Positions 1-9,866 are shown, numbered from the stretch's first letter. The stretch: DNA of 33,995 nucleotides from HOT-345 sp963531535 (GCA_963531535.1 CAUSGX010000009.1:1-33995); one strand, 5' to 3'. Numbers and translations: made by a program. The notes: generated from the letters alone by a model not told the origin.

Positions 1-617
1 GCCTTCGCTCACTCATCTCAGATTTGATTAGAACTCAAATTCAAAGTTACTCACTCCTTGAACTTCAGATTTTTTGCTATCGCCTCAGCTCACTCAGCTC
101 AAATTTCATTTTTACTCAAATCCAAAGTCACTCAATCCCTAAGCTTCAGATTTTTTACAAGCGCCTCTGCTCATTCAGCTCAGATTTGATTGCTTTCCAA
201 ATCCAAAGTCACTCGCTCTCTAAGGCCAGATTTCTGAACTTCTTCTAAAGTGATTTTCTCCTGTTTCTGCCATCTCTTTTCCACTATCTCTCCATAATGA
301 GATATATCTCTCAAATATTCAGCGATAAACTTCTCCTGTTTTTTCTTTCATCGAGTAAAAAATCAGATTTCTTCTAGTTTCTGATGATTTTCTTTTATCA
401 GTTCTTCCCTCTTCTTATCAGCATGTCTGAGCTGAAGGAGAAATTGATCTCTATCATATTTTGTCCAAAACTTCTTCCTCGCCTCGGCTCATTTTTCCTT
501 CAGAGGATCTGAGAAAGTCAAGATATCCGCTAACTTCTTTTTTCCCTCCTCTGAAAGTGTCTCGTGAAGTGGAGTAATAAGTTTTTCTCCATCTAATCTC
601 TTTTCTCTACTATTCAT
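1..617 (-). CDS. Leucine-rich-repeat protein LRR-1 (3' end outside window)
   Basis: Starts at ATG 617 (MNSREKRLDGEKLITPLHE) and is open to the window edge, giving 205 codons with several in-frame TGA read as Gly. Residues 1 to about 118 form a charged, helical N-terminal domain (LSEEGKKKLADIL, RKKFW, KENHQKLEEIGFFTRGKKK) shared with the other three LRR proteins here. LRRs then begin, with units of 26-27 residues like GVTLDLSSNQIGDEGAKA, a ribonuclease-inhibitor/NLRC3-like consensus. It is the last visible gene of the AAA+/VWA operon, 39 bp after LRR-2. No signal peptide or membrane segment is seen, so it is probably cytoplasmic. A repeat-mediated binding role is inferred. The start mirrors LRR-4 (MNSKERRLNEEKLITPLHE), which supports the ATG choice. 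Confidence 0.85.
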
Positions 618-656
618 CTTCAAAAAAATTTAATAATAAAAGATAATTTTCCCTCT
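618..656. repeat. Duplicated intergenic spacer, copy 1
   Basis: The 39-bp spacer between LRR-2 and LRR-1 matches the 39-bp spacer between LRR-5 and LRR-4 (5857-5895) at 37 of 39 positions, including an A-rich stretch just before the ATG. Non-coding identity at this level shows that the LRR gene pair was duplicated as a block rather than converging by coding selection. Confidence 0.9.
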
Positions 657-2351
657 CTAAAATAGTACGCTGCAGTTAATCCCTCTCGCCTTCGCATCAG
701 CAACCCAGTTTTCAAGGATACTTCTTCACTCATTTCAGATATTATTATCTCTCAAATTCAAAGCCACTCACTCTTTCAATTCCATCTCAGCAAGCGCCTT
801 CGCTCACTCATCTCAAATTTCATTATCTCTCAAGTCCAATCTCACTCACTTTTTCAGTTCCATCTGAGCCATCGCTTCCGCTCACTCAGCTCAGATTTCA
901 TTTTCGCTCAAATCCAAAAACACTCACTCTTTCAGTTCCATCTTCGAAATTGCCTTCGCTCACTCTGATCAGATTTCATTCCTTTCCAAATACAAAGTTA
1001 CTCACTCCTTTAATTCCATCTTCAAAAGTGCCTTCGCTCACTCTGATCAGATGTTATTATAGCCCAAATCCAAAGTCACTCACTTCTTTAGTTCCATCTT
1101 AGAGATCGCTTCCGCTCACTTATCTCAAATTTCATTATCTCTCAAATCCAATCTCACTCACTCTTTTAGCTCCATCTTAGAGAACGCCTTAGCTCACTCA
1201 ACTCAAATTTCATTACTTTCTAAACTCAAAGCCACTCACTCCTTCAACTCCATCTCCGAGAGCGCCTTCGCTCACTCTGATCAGATCTTATTATGAGCCA
1301 AATCCAAACTCACTCACTCCTTCAGCTCCATCTCCGAGAGCGCCTTCGCTCACTCTGATCAGATGCTATTACCTCCCAAATCCAATCTCACTCACTCCTT
1401 TAGTTCCATCTTCGAGAGCGCTTTCGCTCACTCATCTCAGATGCTATTATCTCTCAAATCCAAAGTCACTCAATCCTTTAATTCCATCTCTGAAAGCGCC
1501 TTCGCTCACTCTGATCAAACGTTATTATCGCTCAAATTCAAAGTCACTCACTCTTTCAACTCCATCTCCGAGATCGCCTCTGCTCACTCTACTCAAATTT
1601 CATTACTTTCTAAATTCAAAGTCACTCACTCTTTCAACTCCATCTCCGAGATCGCCTCTGCTCACTCTACTCAAATTTCATTACTTTCTAAACTCAAAGC
1701 CACTCACTCTTTCAGTTCCATCTTAGCAAGAGCCTTCGCTCACTCTGCTCAGATGTTATTCCATCCAAAATTCAAAGTCACTCATTCTTTCAGTTTCATC
1801 TCTGAAATTGCCTTCGCTCACTCTGATCAGATTTCATTCCAATTCAAATCCAAAGTCACTCACTCTTTTAGTTCCATCTTCGAGAGCGCCTTCGCTCACT
1901 CTGCTCAGATGCTATTATCGCACAAATTCAAAGTCACTCACTCTCTAAAGCCAGATTTCTGAACTTCTTCTAAAGTGATTCTCTCCTCTTTCTGTTCATC
2001 CTCTTCCACTATCTCTTCATAGTGATATAAAGCTCCCAAATATTCAGCAATAAACTTCTCCTGTTTTTTCTTTCATCGGGCAAAAAATCAGATTTCTTCC
2101 AGTTTCTGATGGTTTTCTTTTATCAATTCCTCTTTCTTTTTTTCGGTATATCTGAGCTGGAGGAGAAATTGTTTCTTATCATATTTTGACCAAAACTTCT
2201 TCCTCGCTTCTGCTCATTTTTCCTTAAAAGTATCTCAAAATTTTAGGATATCCTCTAGCTTCTTTTTCCCCTCCTCCGAAAGTGTCTCGTGAAGCGGACT
2301 GATATATCTCTCTATCTGTAATCATAGTCCTTCAACATCTGACCTCGCCAT
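657..2351 (-). CDS. Leucine-rich-repeat protein LRR-2, about 16 repeats
   Basis: A 564-aa protein from ATG 2351 to TAG 657-659. The N-terminal ~125 residues (MARSDVEGLGLQIERYISPL, then LHETLSEEGKKKL) match the shared domain of the family. About 15 full LRRs of exactly 26 residues (78 bp) follow, then a capping unit ending ENWVADAKARGINCSVLF. The consensus is LKEGVTLDLsxNxIGsEGAKALSEM, with roughly three Gly per repeat encoded by TGA. Two adjacent units (about 1534-1692) are identical at DNA level, a sign of recent tandem duplication. It starts 25 bp after the VWA gene, in the same operon. Bacterial and eukaryotic NLRs use such horseshoes for ligand or protein recognition; that role is inferred here. 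It is the longest array of the four. Confidence 0.9.
690..1965 (-). repeat. 78-bp tandem LRR-coding repeat array (LRR-2)
   Basis: Sixteen head-to-tail units of 78 bp encode 26-residue leucine-rich repeats on the minus strand. Reading frame is kept throughout, no spacers exist and divergence between units is moderate. The copies spanning about 1534-1614 and 1612-1692 are identical. This is coding repeat DNA, not a CRISPR array. Confidence 0.95.
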
Positions 2352-2376
2352 TTTTTTAGTGTTTTAGGAGATAAAA

Positions 2377-4764
2377 TTATTTCTTCTTTTTTATATCAAT
2401 AAACAAATTCTGAAAAATTTTACTCACCTGCTCAATAATATCTTTATGAGAGCGAATTCACACTTCCTTGACATTGATGAGTTTTTTACCACCTTTTGTG
2501 AGTGGATTTCCATTATCGTCCACAACAATCCTACTTCACCAGAGCCTATCTTTCTTCATCTCCTCCTCAGATATCGTCTCTCCCAAGATTATCCTCTTGG
2601 CCAAAAGACTAGGGAGAATTTCCCTAAGATCTGGATCTGAAGAGAACTGCTGCCTCAAGGCACTGAGTCCATAGTCTGTCACATCACTATCTGAAATTTG
2701 AAGCACTACAGGTTTTCTCTCTCATTTTTTTATCTCTTCTCCATAATTTTCCTTTCATTTAAGATCTTCAATTAGACAATCTGATATTTGCATCCATCAC
2801 TGAACATCGTTAGTTCCGCCATCTACTCCCGTAATAATTGAATTAACCTTCATCAATTCCGCATCATAAGGTAACTTCTTTTCCTTGGTAGAAGAATAAA
2901 CTACCCTATCAGTATAGATGACATACTTTATAGGAATAGAATAATTAGGATCTTGAAGAACAGCTTTTGCGCTTTCTTCAACATTTTTGAGTGCATAAGT
3001 AAGCGCGGTTACAATAATGTTTACCAATCCTTTTTCCCCCTTAAAGCCATTCATCGATCAAGATACATCAATCACAAAATAGAAAAGAAGTTTTTTCAGC
3101 TCATCATCAAGGTTCTCGACAGTACTATTTTTTTCATAAATCTTCTCATTTGAAAAATCTCCACCAAAATAAAGGTCAGGAAATGCTTTAGTAAAGGCAT
3201 TATAATTCAGATTTCAGCTTGTTGAGAGAATCTTCTCATTTTGAAACCTAAAATCTACAGTTGAAAGCTCAGCATACAACATATCTGTAAGATTCTGAAT
3301 ATATGGTTCAGCATTTTTCTCTATCTTACGAGATAGTTCAGCCTCTTCCTCAGAAATTCAGAAATTATCCAGCACTGAAGAAAGTTTTCTTCCGGTATTC
3401 TTCTGCTGTTGAATAAGTTTTTTTTCATTTTCTTTCTGATTTTGATAGTCTGCTGCCTCCTCCAGATCTCTCAGGCGAGAAGCAATATCTGGATAGAGGG
3501 CTGTCTCTGTTCAAGATCCTTCTCACTTTCATTCTCACTTTTCTTCTCAATTTCCTTCTCACTTTCCTTCTCAATTTCCTTCTCAATTCCCACTATCAGA
3601 CACTCCATTTTTTAGTGCATCCACTAAAACTAAAGTTTCTAAAATAGGCTCAAAAACCCCTTCATATAGACGATATCTTAATGAAGGCATCACGCATAAT
3701 TGATGATCATGATCCTGTCCCTTACTAATATTCAAAAGATGAATAATGTCATAAAGACTTATTGTCGCTGGATTCATACGTGAAGTATCCCACTTCCCAG
3801 ATTTTTTAATTTCATTGCAGACGCTAAAGATAAGACGCTGTTGATCGGCTGGATGAAGTTTTGATTTTTGATGATAGAGTGCACTCCTCAGTTTTTGGTA
3901 CGTTTCTTGGATTTTTGGATCTGAACTTTTCTCAGCGTTCTCTATCTCTCTAGTCAAAAGTTCTAAAGCCTGAGCATAACTTTCTTTCCAAGGACGTTTT
4001 CTTTCTTCTTGCTGAAAAAGTATATTCTGCTGAAAAAGTATATTCTTAAGATCCTCTGGCAATAGTATCTTTTGATCTCTAACCATTGCATCTCTCAGAA
4101 AATAATATGAGAGCGCTTGATCAGCAGGACGATTACGATAATCTACGGGCTCTGTAGTATTTAGCTGATGAGTTCATTTTCCCTCCTCAACGGGAACATA
4201 AGATCAATCAGGAGACTGAGAAAAATCTCATCACTCCTTAGGAATATAATCTGCAAATGCAGAAGTCTGATAATCTTTGTGAAAATCTTCCTTATTCAGT
4301 CCAAAGGGAATAAAATTCATCACTTCCTGATTAACGATAATATCATCTACACAGTTATAAAAGCAATGAATCCTCTCTCCCATCGGAATATATTCCCCTC
4401 CTCCGAGATCAATTTTTTTGGTAGAGAGTTTCTTAAGCACCTCATACATACTCCCCTCTCCCAGAGTAATCTTCTCTCTAAGCATATCTCTAAAATGTGC
4501 CATTTCATGTGCCATTGTTAGTTTAGCAGTCAAGAGATGCTCTGGATTTTCTCTATCTGCAAGATATTTTCTAAACCAATTCTCAGGGATAGCAATCAAC
4601 TTTTCTTTTGGACTAAAATAAAAGGTTGAAGCCTGATCATCAATCTTAAAAGAAACCTTATCTTGATATCAAATAAATTTATTGAGATTCTGCCTATACT
4701 TTTCCACAAATTCATTCAACTCCTTCTCTAAAGGATGCTCCTTTACATACCTAGTCTTTTCCAT
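2377..4764 (-). CDS. HExxH metallopeptidase-like + VWA domain protein
   Basis: A 795-aa protein, ATG 4764 to TAA 2377-2379, read through many TGA=Gly codons. An N-terminal zinc-peptidase-like domain has H86-E-M-A-H90 after a hydrophobic helix, and a later D-D-I-I-V-N-Q motif (YNCVDDIIVNQEV) resembling the third-ligand region of DUF2201/minigluzincin domains. The middle is helical and charged, then a Gly/Glu linker (about residues 394-420) rich in TGA. The C-terminal VWA domain has the MIDAS motif D566-V-S-G-S570 (FYFVIDVSGSM), a downstream GGTND Thr (about 651) and QISDSD, so metal binding looks intact. Fused peptidase-like and VWA modules paired with a MoxR-type AAA+ are a known conflict/chaperone arrangement. 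It lies between the two LRR pairs, 21 bp after LRR-4. The function in this operon is inferred. Confidence 0.85.
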
Positions 4765-4785
4765 ACGAATACTTACAAATATAAA

Positions 4786-5856
4786 TTATGATCTCAAAAA
4801 ATTCACCTTACAATTAATTCCTCTCGCCTTCGCATCAGCAACCCAATTTTCGAGGATACTTCGTCACTCATCTCAGATGTTATTATTCCCTAAATACAAA
4901 GTTACTCACTCTTTCAGTTCCATCTTCGAAAGTGCCTTCGCTCACTCATCTCAGATGTCATTATTGATCAAATTTAATCACACTCACTCCTTTAGTTCCA
5001 TCTTCGAAAGCGCCTCTGCTCACTTTGGTCAGATGTCATTATTGGTCAAAATTAATCGCACTCACTCCTTTAGTTCCATCTTCGAAAGCGCCTCTGCTCA
5101 CTCATCTCAGATGCTATTTTTACTCAATTTCAAAGTCACTCACTCTTTTAGTTCCATCTCTGAAATCGCCTTCGCTCACTCATCTCAGATACGATTATTC
5201 CACAAATTCAAAGTCACTCACTCTTTCAGTTCCATCTCAGCAAGCGCCTTCGCTCACTCCGATCAGATGCTATTTTTACCCAAATCCAAAGTTACTCACT
5301 CTTTCAGTTCCATCTTTGAAAGTGCCTCCGCTCACTCATCTCAGATGCTATTATGGCTCAAATCCAAAGTTACTCACTTCTTCAACTCCATCTTCGAAAT
5401 TGCCTCCGCTCATTTATTTCAAATGCTCTTTCAATTCAAGCCCAAAATTACTCACGCTCTAAAACCGGACTTCTGAACTTCCTCTAAAGTGATTCTCTCC
5501 TCTTTCTGTCATCTCTCTTCCACTATCTCTCCATAACGAGCTATATCTCTCAAATATTCTGCAATGAACTTCTCCTGTTTTTTCTTTCATCGAGTAAAAA
5601 ATCAGATTTCTTCCAGTTTCTGATGATTTTCTTTTATCAATTCCTCTTTCTTTTTTTCGGTATATCTGAGCTGGAGGAGGAATTGGTCTCTATCATATTT
5701 TGCCCAGAATTTCTTTCTCGCCTCCGCTCATTTTTCCTTCAAAGCATCTCAAAACCTTAGAATATCCACTAGCTTCTTTTTCCCCTCCTCCGAAAGTGCC
5801 TCATGAAGCGGAGTAATAAGTTTTTCTTCATTCAATCTCCTCTCTTTACTATTCAT
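4786..5856 (-). CDS. Leucine-rich-repeat protein LRR-4, about 8 repeats
   Basis: A 356-aa protein, ATG 5856 to TAA 4786-4788. The N-terminal domain (MNSKERRLNEEKLITPLHE, RKKFWAKYDRDQFLLQLR, LEEIGFFTRGKKKQEK) is closest to LRR-1. Seven 26-residue LRRs and a cap follow, the cap ending WVADAKARGINCKVNFLRS. The first repeat is divergent (RAGVILGLNGKSIGNKGAEA). It lies 39 bp after LRR-5, with a spacer nearly identical to the LRR-2/LRR-1 spacer, and 21 bp before the VWA gene. It is probably a cytoplasmic recognition or adaptor subunit of the AAA+/VWA system. The LRR assignment is certain; the role is inferred. Confidence 0.9.
4835..5470 (-). repeat. 78-bp tandem LRR-coding repeat array (LRR-4)
   Basis: Seven full 78-bp units plus a C-terminal capping unit, on the minus strand, with the same consensus as the LRR-2 array. 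Frame and unit length are maintained. Confidence 0.93.
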
Positions 5857-5895
5857 CTTCAAAAAAATTTAATAATAAAAGACAATTTTTCCTCT
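5857..5895. repeat. Duplicated intergenic spacer, copy 2
   Basis: This 39-bp spacer between LRR-5 and LRR-4 is 37/39 identical to 618-656. It marks the second copy of the duplicated LRR gene-pair block. Confidence 0.9.
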
Positions 5896-6801
5896 CTAAA
5901 ATAGTACCTCACAATTAATCCCTCTCGCCTTCGCATCAGCAACCCAGTTTTCGAGGATACTTTCTCACTCTTCCCAGAGCCCATTATCTCTCAAATCCAA
6001 AGTCACTCACTCCTTCAACTCCATCTTCGAAAGTGCCTTCGCTCACTCATCTCAAATGTTATTATAACCAAAATCCAAAGTCACTCAATCCTTCAGTTCC
6101 ATCTCTGAAAGCGCCTTCGCTCACTCTGATCAGATATTATTGGATCCTAAATACAAAGTCACTCACTCTTTCAGTTCCATCTTCGAGAGCGCCTTCGCTC
6201 ACTCATCTCAGATTTCATTACCTTCCAAATTCAAACTCATCCACTCCTTCAACTCCACCTTCGAGATCGCCTTCACTCACTCATCTCAGATTTCATTATA
6301 ACTCAAATCCAAAGTCACTCACTCCTTTAGTTCCATCTCCGAAATCGCCTTCGCTCACTCAGCTCAGATTCCATTTCCATCCAAACTCAAAGTCACTCAC
6401 TCTCTAAAGCCAGTCTTCTGAACTTCCTCCCATGTGATCCGCTCCTCTTTCTGTTTAGGACTTTCCACTATCTCTTCATACAGAGATAAAGCCTTCAAAT
6501 ATTCTGCGATAAACTTCTCCTGTTTTTTCTTTCATCGAGTGAAAAATCAGATTTCTTCTAGGTTCTGATAATTTTCTTTTACCAATTCCTCCCTCTTCTT
6601 TTCAGCATGTCTGAGCTGGAGGAGGAATTGATCTCTATCATATTTTGACCAGAATTTCTTCCTCGCCTCGGCTCATTTTTCCTTCAGAGGATCTGAGAAA
6701 GTCAGGATATCCGCTAGTTTCTTTTTTCCCTCCTCCGAAAGTGTTTCGTGAAGTGGACTGATATATCTCTCTAGCTGAGAATAGTTTTCTATTTTTTCCA
6801 T
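5896..6801 (-). CDS. Leucine-rich-repeat protein LRR-5, about 6 repeats
   Basis: A 301-aa protein, ATG 6801 to TAG 5896-5898. Its N-terminus (MEKIENYSQLERYISPLHE) pairs it with LRR-2 (QIERYISPLHE). The shared ~120-aa domain is followed by five 26-residue LRRs and a cap ending ADAKARGINCEVLF. The ATG overlaps the last 13 nt of the AAA+ gene (ATGGAAAAAATAG), a translational-coupling arrangement that ties its expression to the ATPase. It is the shortest LRR array of the four and the first LRR gene after the ATPase. Gly codons in the repeats are largely TGA, so a standard-code host would stop within the N-terminal domain. Confidence 0.9.
5925..6415 (-). repeat. 78-bp tandem LRR-coding repeat array (LRR-5)
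   Basis: Five full 78-bp units plus a capping unit, on the minus strand, with the same consensus and phase as the other arrays. Confidence 0.92.
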
Positions 6802-9281
6802 ACGATACGAGATAATTTATAAACACGATTTTCATCGAATGTCTCCTCCGATCCACCAAAGATAGCATTTAATATTTCATTTAAAATCTCATAGAGTGTA
6901 GAAAGGTCATCATTTGAAAATTGTCTATCGGTCTCAGAAAGTTCTCTTGCTGCAAACTCCAAAATCTGATAGGGCACAAATGGGAGTGAATTCAAAAACG
7001 CATTTTTCTCTGGAGCATCTTCAAATGCCTCAATCTGATTTTTGAGCTCATTGCTAAGTTCCTTCACGGCTGTAAGGGAAACCTGATTTTCTTCGATTAC
7101 TCAATTTTGATCAGACTCCCCTGAATTCTCTTCCATTTTTACTTTCTTAAATTTCGCATACTCATCTCCCTTCATCATTTTATCATCAATATCATCTAGT
7201 TCTGCCCCAAAGTATTCTTCGCAGATATCCTGCTTAGTCAGTAAAAGTTTTGAATCAAGAAGCTTATTACTGAAAGGAACTTTCGGATTGTGCATATTGA
7301 GGAGAGAGGACTTATTTCCAGAGTTTTTCTCCTCTAGAAAGATTGTACGAAGTTCTTCTTCAACAGCTCAGAGATCTGATGCCTTAAGACTTAGATTTCA
7401 TGGTAAGAGATCTGATGCCTTAAGAGCATAGATCATTCATTTTTTCTCATTCTCATTACCATTTCCACTACTTAGAAATTTGTTGTAAATATGATAAAAT
7501 AATGATTTTGTATCACTCTGATAATCCTTTACAATCTCCCTAAGCTGCCTCATAGAAAGCACTGTTGACTCAATTAGATTTCCGATATCCACTCCCTCGC
7601 ACAATACTGTCTTTTTTTGGAATGCATCCTGAATCTTCTTTACAAAAACAGCTAGACGTTTTAGATCTGAAAAAAAGTTTTCCTTGTTAGCGATTGGCTT
7701 TTTACCGATGAACGATTCTTTCATCACTTCAAATCATGCTTTTCCTGAAGCAACAAGTCTAGAAAATTCTGACTTTTCCCCTTTCTTATCAAAATCAAAA
7801 AGAAGCATAAGAATCAATCCATAAATTTCGTTCTGGGACATATACTCAGGGATAGTCTCTTCTACTTTTTTCATACCTGATGTTGTATCTGTAGTATAGT
7901 TTAAGTCAATTTGTTCAGGATAGTTCTTGTTTATGGTCCTCATACGATTGATCAAAGCTTGATCGAGCTCATACCTACTACCATACATCTTTTTTCTACT
8001 ATTTGCTTTAGGATCATTTCCTGTCGCAATAATACAAAAACCATCTTTTACTACAAAAGACCCTAACCCATTTGGCAGCGCAACCTCATCTCATACTTTT
8101 CTCGTGAGATAGTAGTTTAGTTTAGTTAAAACTCAAGGATCAATGGCATTCATTTCATCTAAAATAAAAGGAACTCCATCATGCATAGCCTTGATTATTC
8201 CTTGTACACGATACTTGGTAAAGATATTATATTTTTCTAGATCCATATTCTGAATATCTCTTTTTGCTTGATCTTTTTCCTCTGGAGTGAGCGTCTCATC
8301 TCTATCAATTTCCTCACAAGCATTCCTCTTGAAAGCATTCATCTCCTTAACAAGGTTTATAAGATTATTCTGAGCATCTTCACGACTTCTCCCCTCCCAT
8401 TCAATATTATCGTTAGAAACACTCATCATATTTTCTGATGAAATAATCTTTTCTATAGTAAGGTCTTGAATTGTAGTCTCTTTACTTCCTGAGACAAGAA
8501 CTGGTGCTCTCTTTTTATCATGAATTCCTCTTGACTCGAGATAAAGCTTAGATGCCAAAAGAGCTAGCTCTGTCTTACCTGATCCAGTATCTCCACTCAA
8601 AAATATCATCCTTCCTTCACTAAGATCTTTGAGCATAGACTTTAGCGTTCAAATATCCCTATCTGTAAGAATATAATTATACTTTCTAAAAATACTCTGA
8701 ATAGCATGAAAATATACGATCGGATCAATAAATTTTTCTTTTAAAAGCTGAGAAAGAGAATTCTGAGAATCTTCTTCGAGTCGACTATCATCTGGATTTT
8801 CGGACTTTTCTGGCTCTAGAAGCTTATCTCTCTCTACTAAAGCATCTCTTAGCTGTGAAGCAATAATCTGCTTAATATGTTCATGAACTAGATAAGCCTG
8901 TTCTCTCTCGATAGTTTTTAAACCTTCATCCTCTTTCTCCTTTTTTATCGTCAAATAACGCTGAACATCAGCGAGGAGAACCTTTTTAGATAAAGAGTCC
9001 ATCTCTCATCCAAATATTTCATTGACACATTCTTTATGTCTTTCAACTGGTATTTGACCCAAAACCTCCATAATTCCTTGGGTCTTGAGATCTTCTCGCT
9101 TCTCTTGTATGGTATCACCTTTCAACTCAACCCCATACTTATCAGCGAGAAGATTCGTAAACCTCTCTTTCTTTTCTTCGGACAAGTTTTGAGTGAGATA
9201 TCCATACTTAGATTGTAAAATTTGTAGTTGCTGACTATACCTCGTATCAGCATTAAAACTCTCCATGAACTTATTTTCCAT
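6789..9281 (-). CDS. AAA+ ATPase (MoxR/midasin-like, AAA_5 type)
   Basis: An 830-aa protein from ATG 9281 to TAG 6789-6791, restored by TGA=Gly from six ORF pieces. Residues 1 to about 215 are helical and charged. The AAA+ core has Walker A GDTGSGKT (230-237), Walker B FILDEMNAIDP (D375, E376), sensor-1 IIATGND (N422) and an Arg-finger region RYELDQALINRM (436-447). This is a dynein/MoxR-like pattern. The ~380-residue C-terminal part is helical with low-complexity patches (SGNGNENEKK) and a short internal duplication (KASDL twice, near 7371-7424). It is the first gene of the operon, has a promoter at 9320-9347, and overlaps LRR-5. MoxR-type ATPases typically remodel client proteins with VWA partners, and here the partner is the VWA gene downstream. 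The client and trigger are unknown. Confidence 0.88.
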
Positions 9282-9319
9282 ATTATATTGGGTAAGAGAT
9301 ATAAAAAATCCTTATTCTA

Positions 9320-9347
9320 AGTATACTCTAAAATATTTTTAAAGCAA
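9320..9347 (-). promoter_or_regulatory. Promoter of the AAA+/LRR/VWA operon
   Basis: On the minus strand, -35 TTGCTT (9342-9347) and -10 TATACT (9320-9325) are separated by 16 bp. This places transcription start near 9313, about 30 nt before the AAA+ ATG. The hexamers and spacing match several other promoters in the window. Confidence 0.65.
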
Positions 9348-9387
9348 AAAAATCAGACCTTTTCCAATGAAAGATCAGAAATACTCC

Positions 9388-9415
9388 TTGATATAGCTGA
9401 TTATTTTTGTATACT
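9388..9415 (+). promoter_or_regulatory. Divergent promoter for the 9445 gene
   Basis: -35 TTGATA (9388-9393), 16-bp spacer, -10 TATACT (9410-9415). Transcription would start near 9422, about 23 nt before ATG 9445. It is back to back with the operon promoter at 9320-9347, about 40 bp apart. Confidence 0.65.
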
Positions 9416-9444
9416 TGAAGCTGTATTTAGTGATAAAACCAAGG

Positions 9445-9843
9445 ATGTCAGAACATAACATTATCAAAAAACTTTTGATTGATACAGTTTTTTCGCTCGT
9501 TCGGTTCGTGATTTTGCTTGTAGCAAATATTAATGATCAAGAGCCAATATACTGACGGATCGCAAGAAATCCATTTATAGCTTGAACATTTCTGTCAATT
9601 TTCAGGTATGTACTTGCAGTAAAACTCGAACAAAAAGAAAAAAGAAAGCGGGCTTCGACTCTCCTTCCCCCTATTGTAAGTATCTTCTTTAAATTTTATT
9701 ATACACCTCAAGTTCCTACAGATTATTTGGCACTTATCAATCTTCTTATTTGCTTTGTAGGAGGGTGGATTGGAATCGCACTTTATCGATATTGAATAGG
9801 AGTTCTCATACTGGAGAATACAAGGAAACAACAAGAAAAATAA
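9445..9843 (+). CDS. Small membrane protein, unknown function
   Basis: A 132-aa protein, ATG 9445 (preceded by AAGG) to TAA 9841-9843, with three TGA=Gly codons (IYGRIAR, FIAGTF, YRYGIGV). Hydrophobic stretches suggest two or three membrane segments: about 14-30 (VFSLVRFVILLVA), 48-60 (TFLSIFRYVLAV) and 95-115 (LINLLICFVGGWIGIALY). A basic loop (EQKEKRKR) lies between them. I do not recognise a family. It stands alone between a divergent promoter and a weak terminator-like hairpin. Confidence 0.75.
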
Positions 9844-9866
9844 AAAATCTGGTTTCAGACTTTTTA
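9842..9866 (+). terminator. Weak intrinsic terminator
   Basis: AAAAATCTG and CAGACTTTTT pair across a GTTT loop with one mismatch, directly after the stop codon of the 9445 gene. The U-tract is short, so read-through into dinD is likely. Confidence 0.4.

Noticed and set aside
1363..1962. Long plus-strand ORF with a 26-residue repeat (Lys-Val-Thr-His-Ser-Phe type)
   Set aside because: It is the antisense of the LRR-2 array. The minus strand gives a known fold, proper N- and C-caps and operon context; the plus ORF has none.
690..1965. CRISPR array
   Set aside because: Units are contiguous 78-bp coding repeats without unique spacers, and no cas genes are nearby.
4682..5476. 264-aa plus-strand ORF and the similar one at 6033-6407
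   Set aside because: Antisense shadows of the LRR-4 and LRR-5 arrays; they also run over the boundary between two minus-strand genes.
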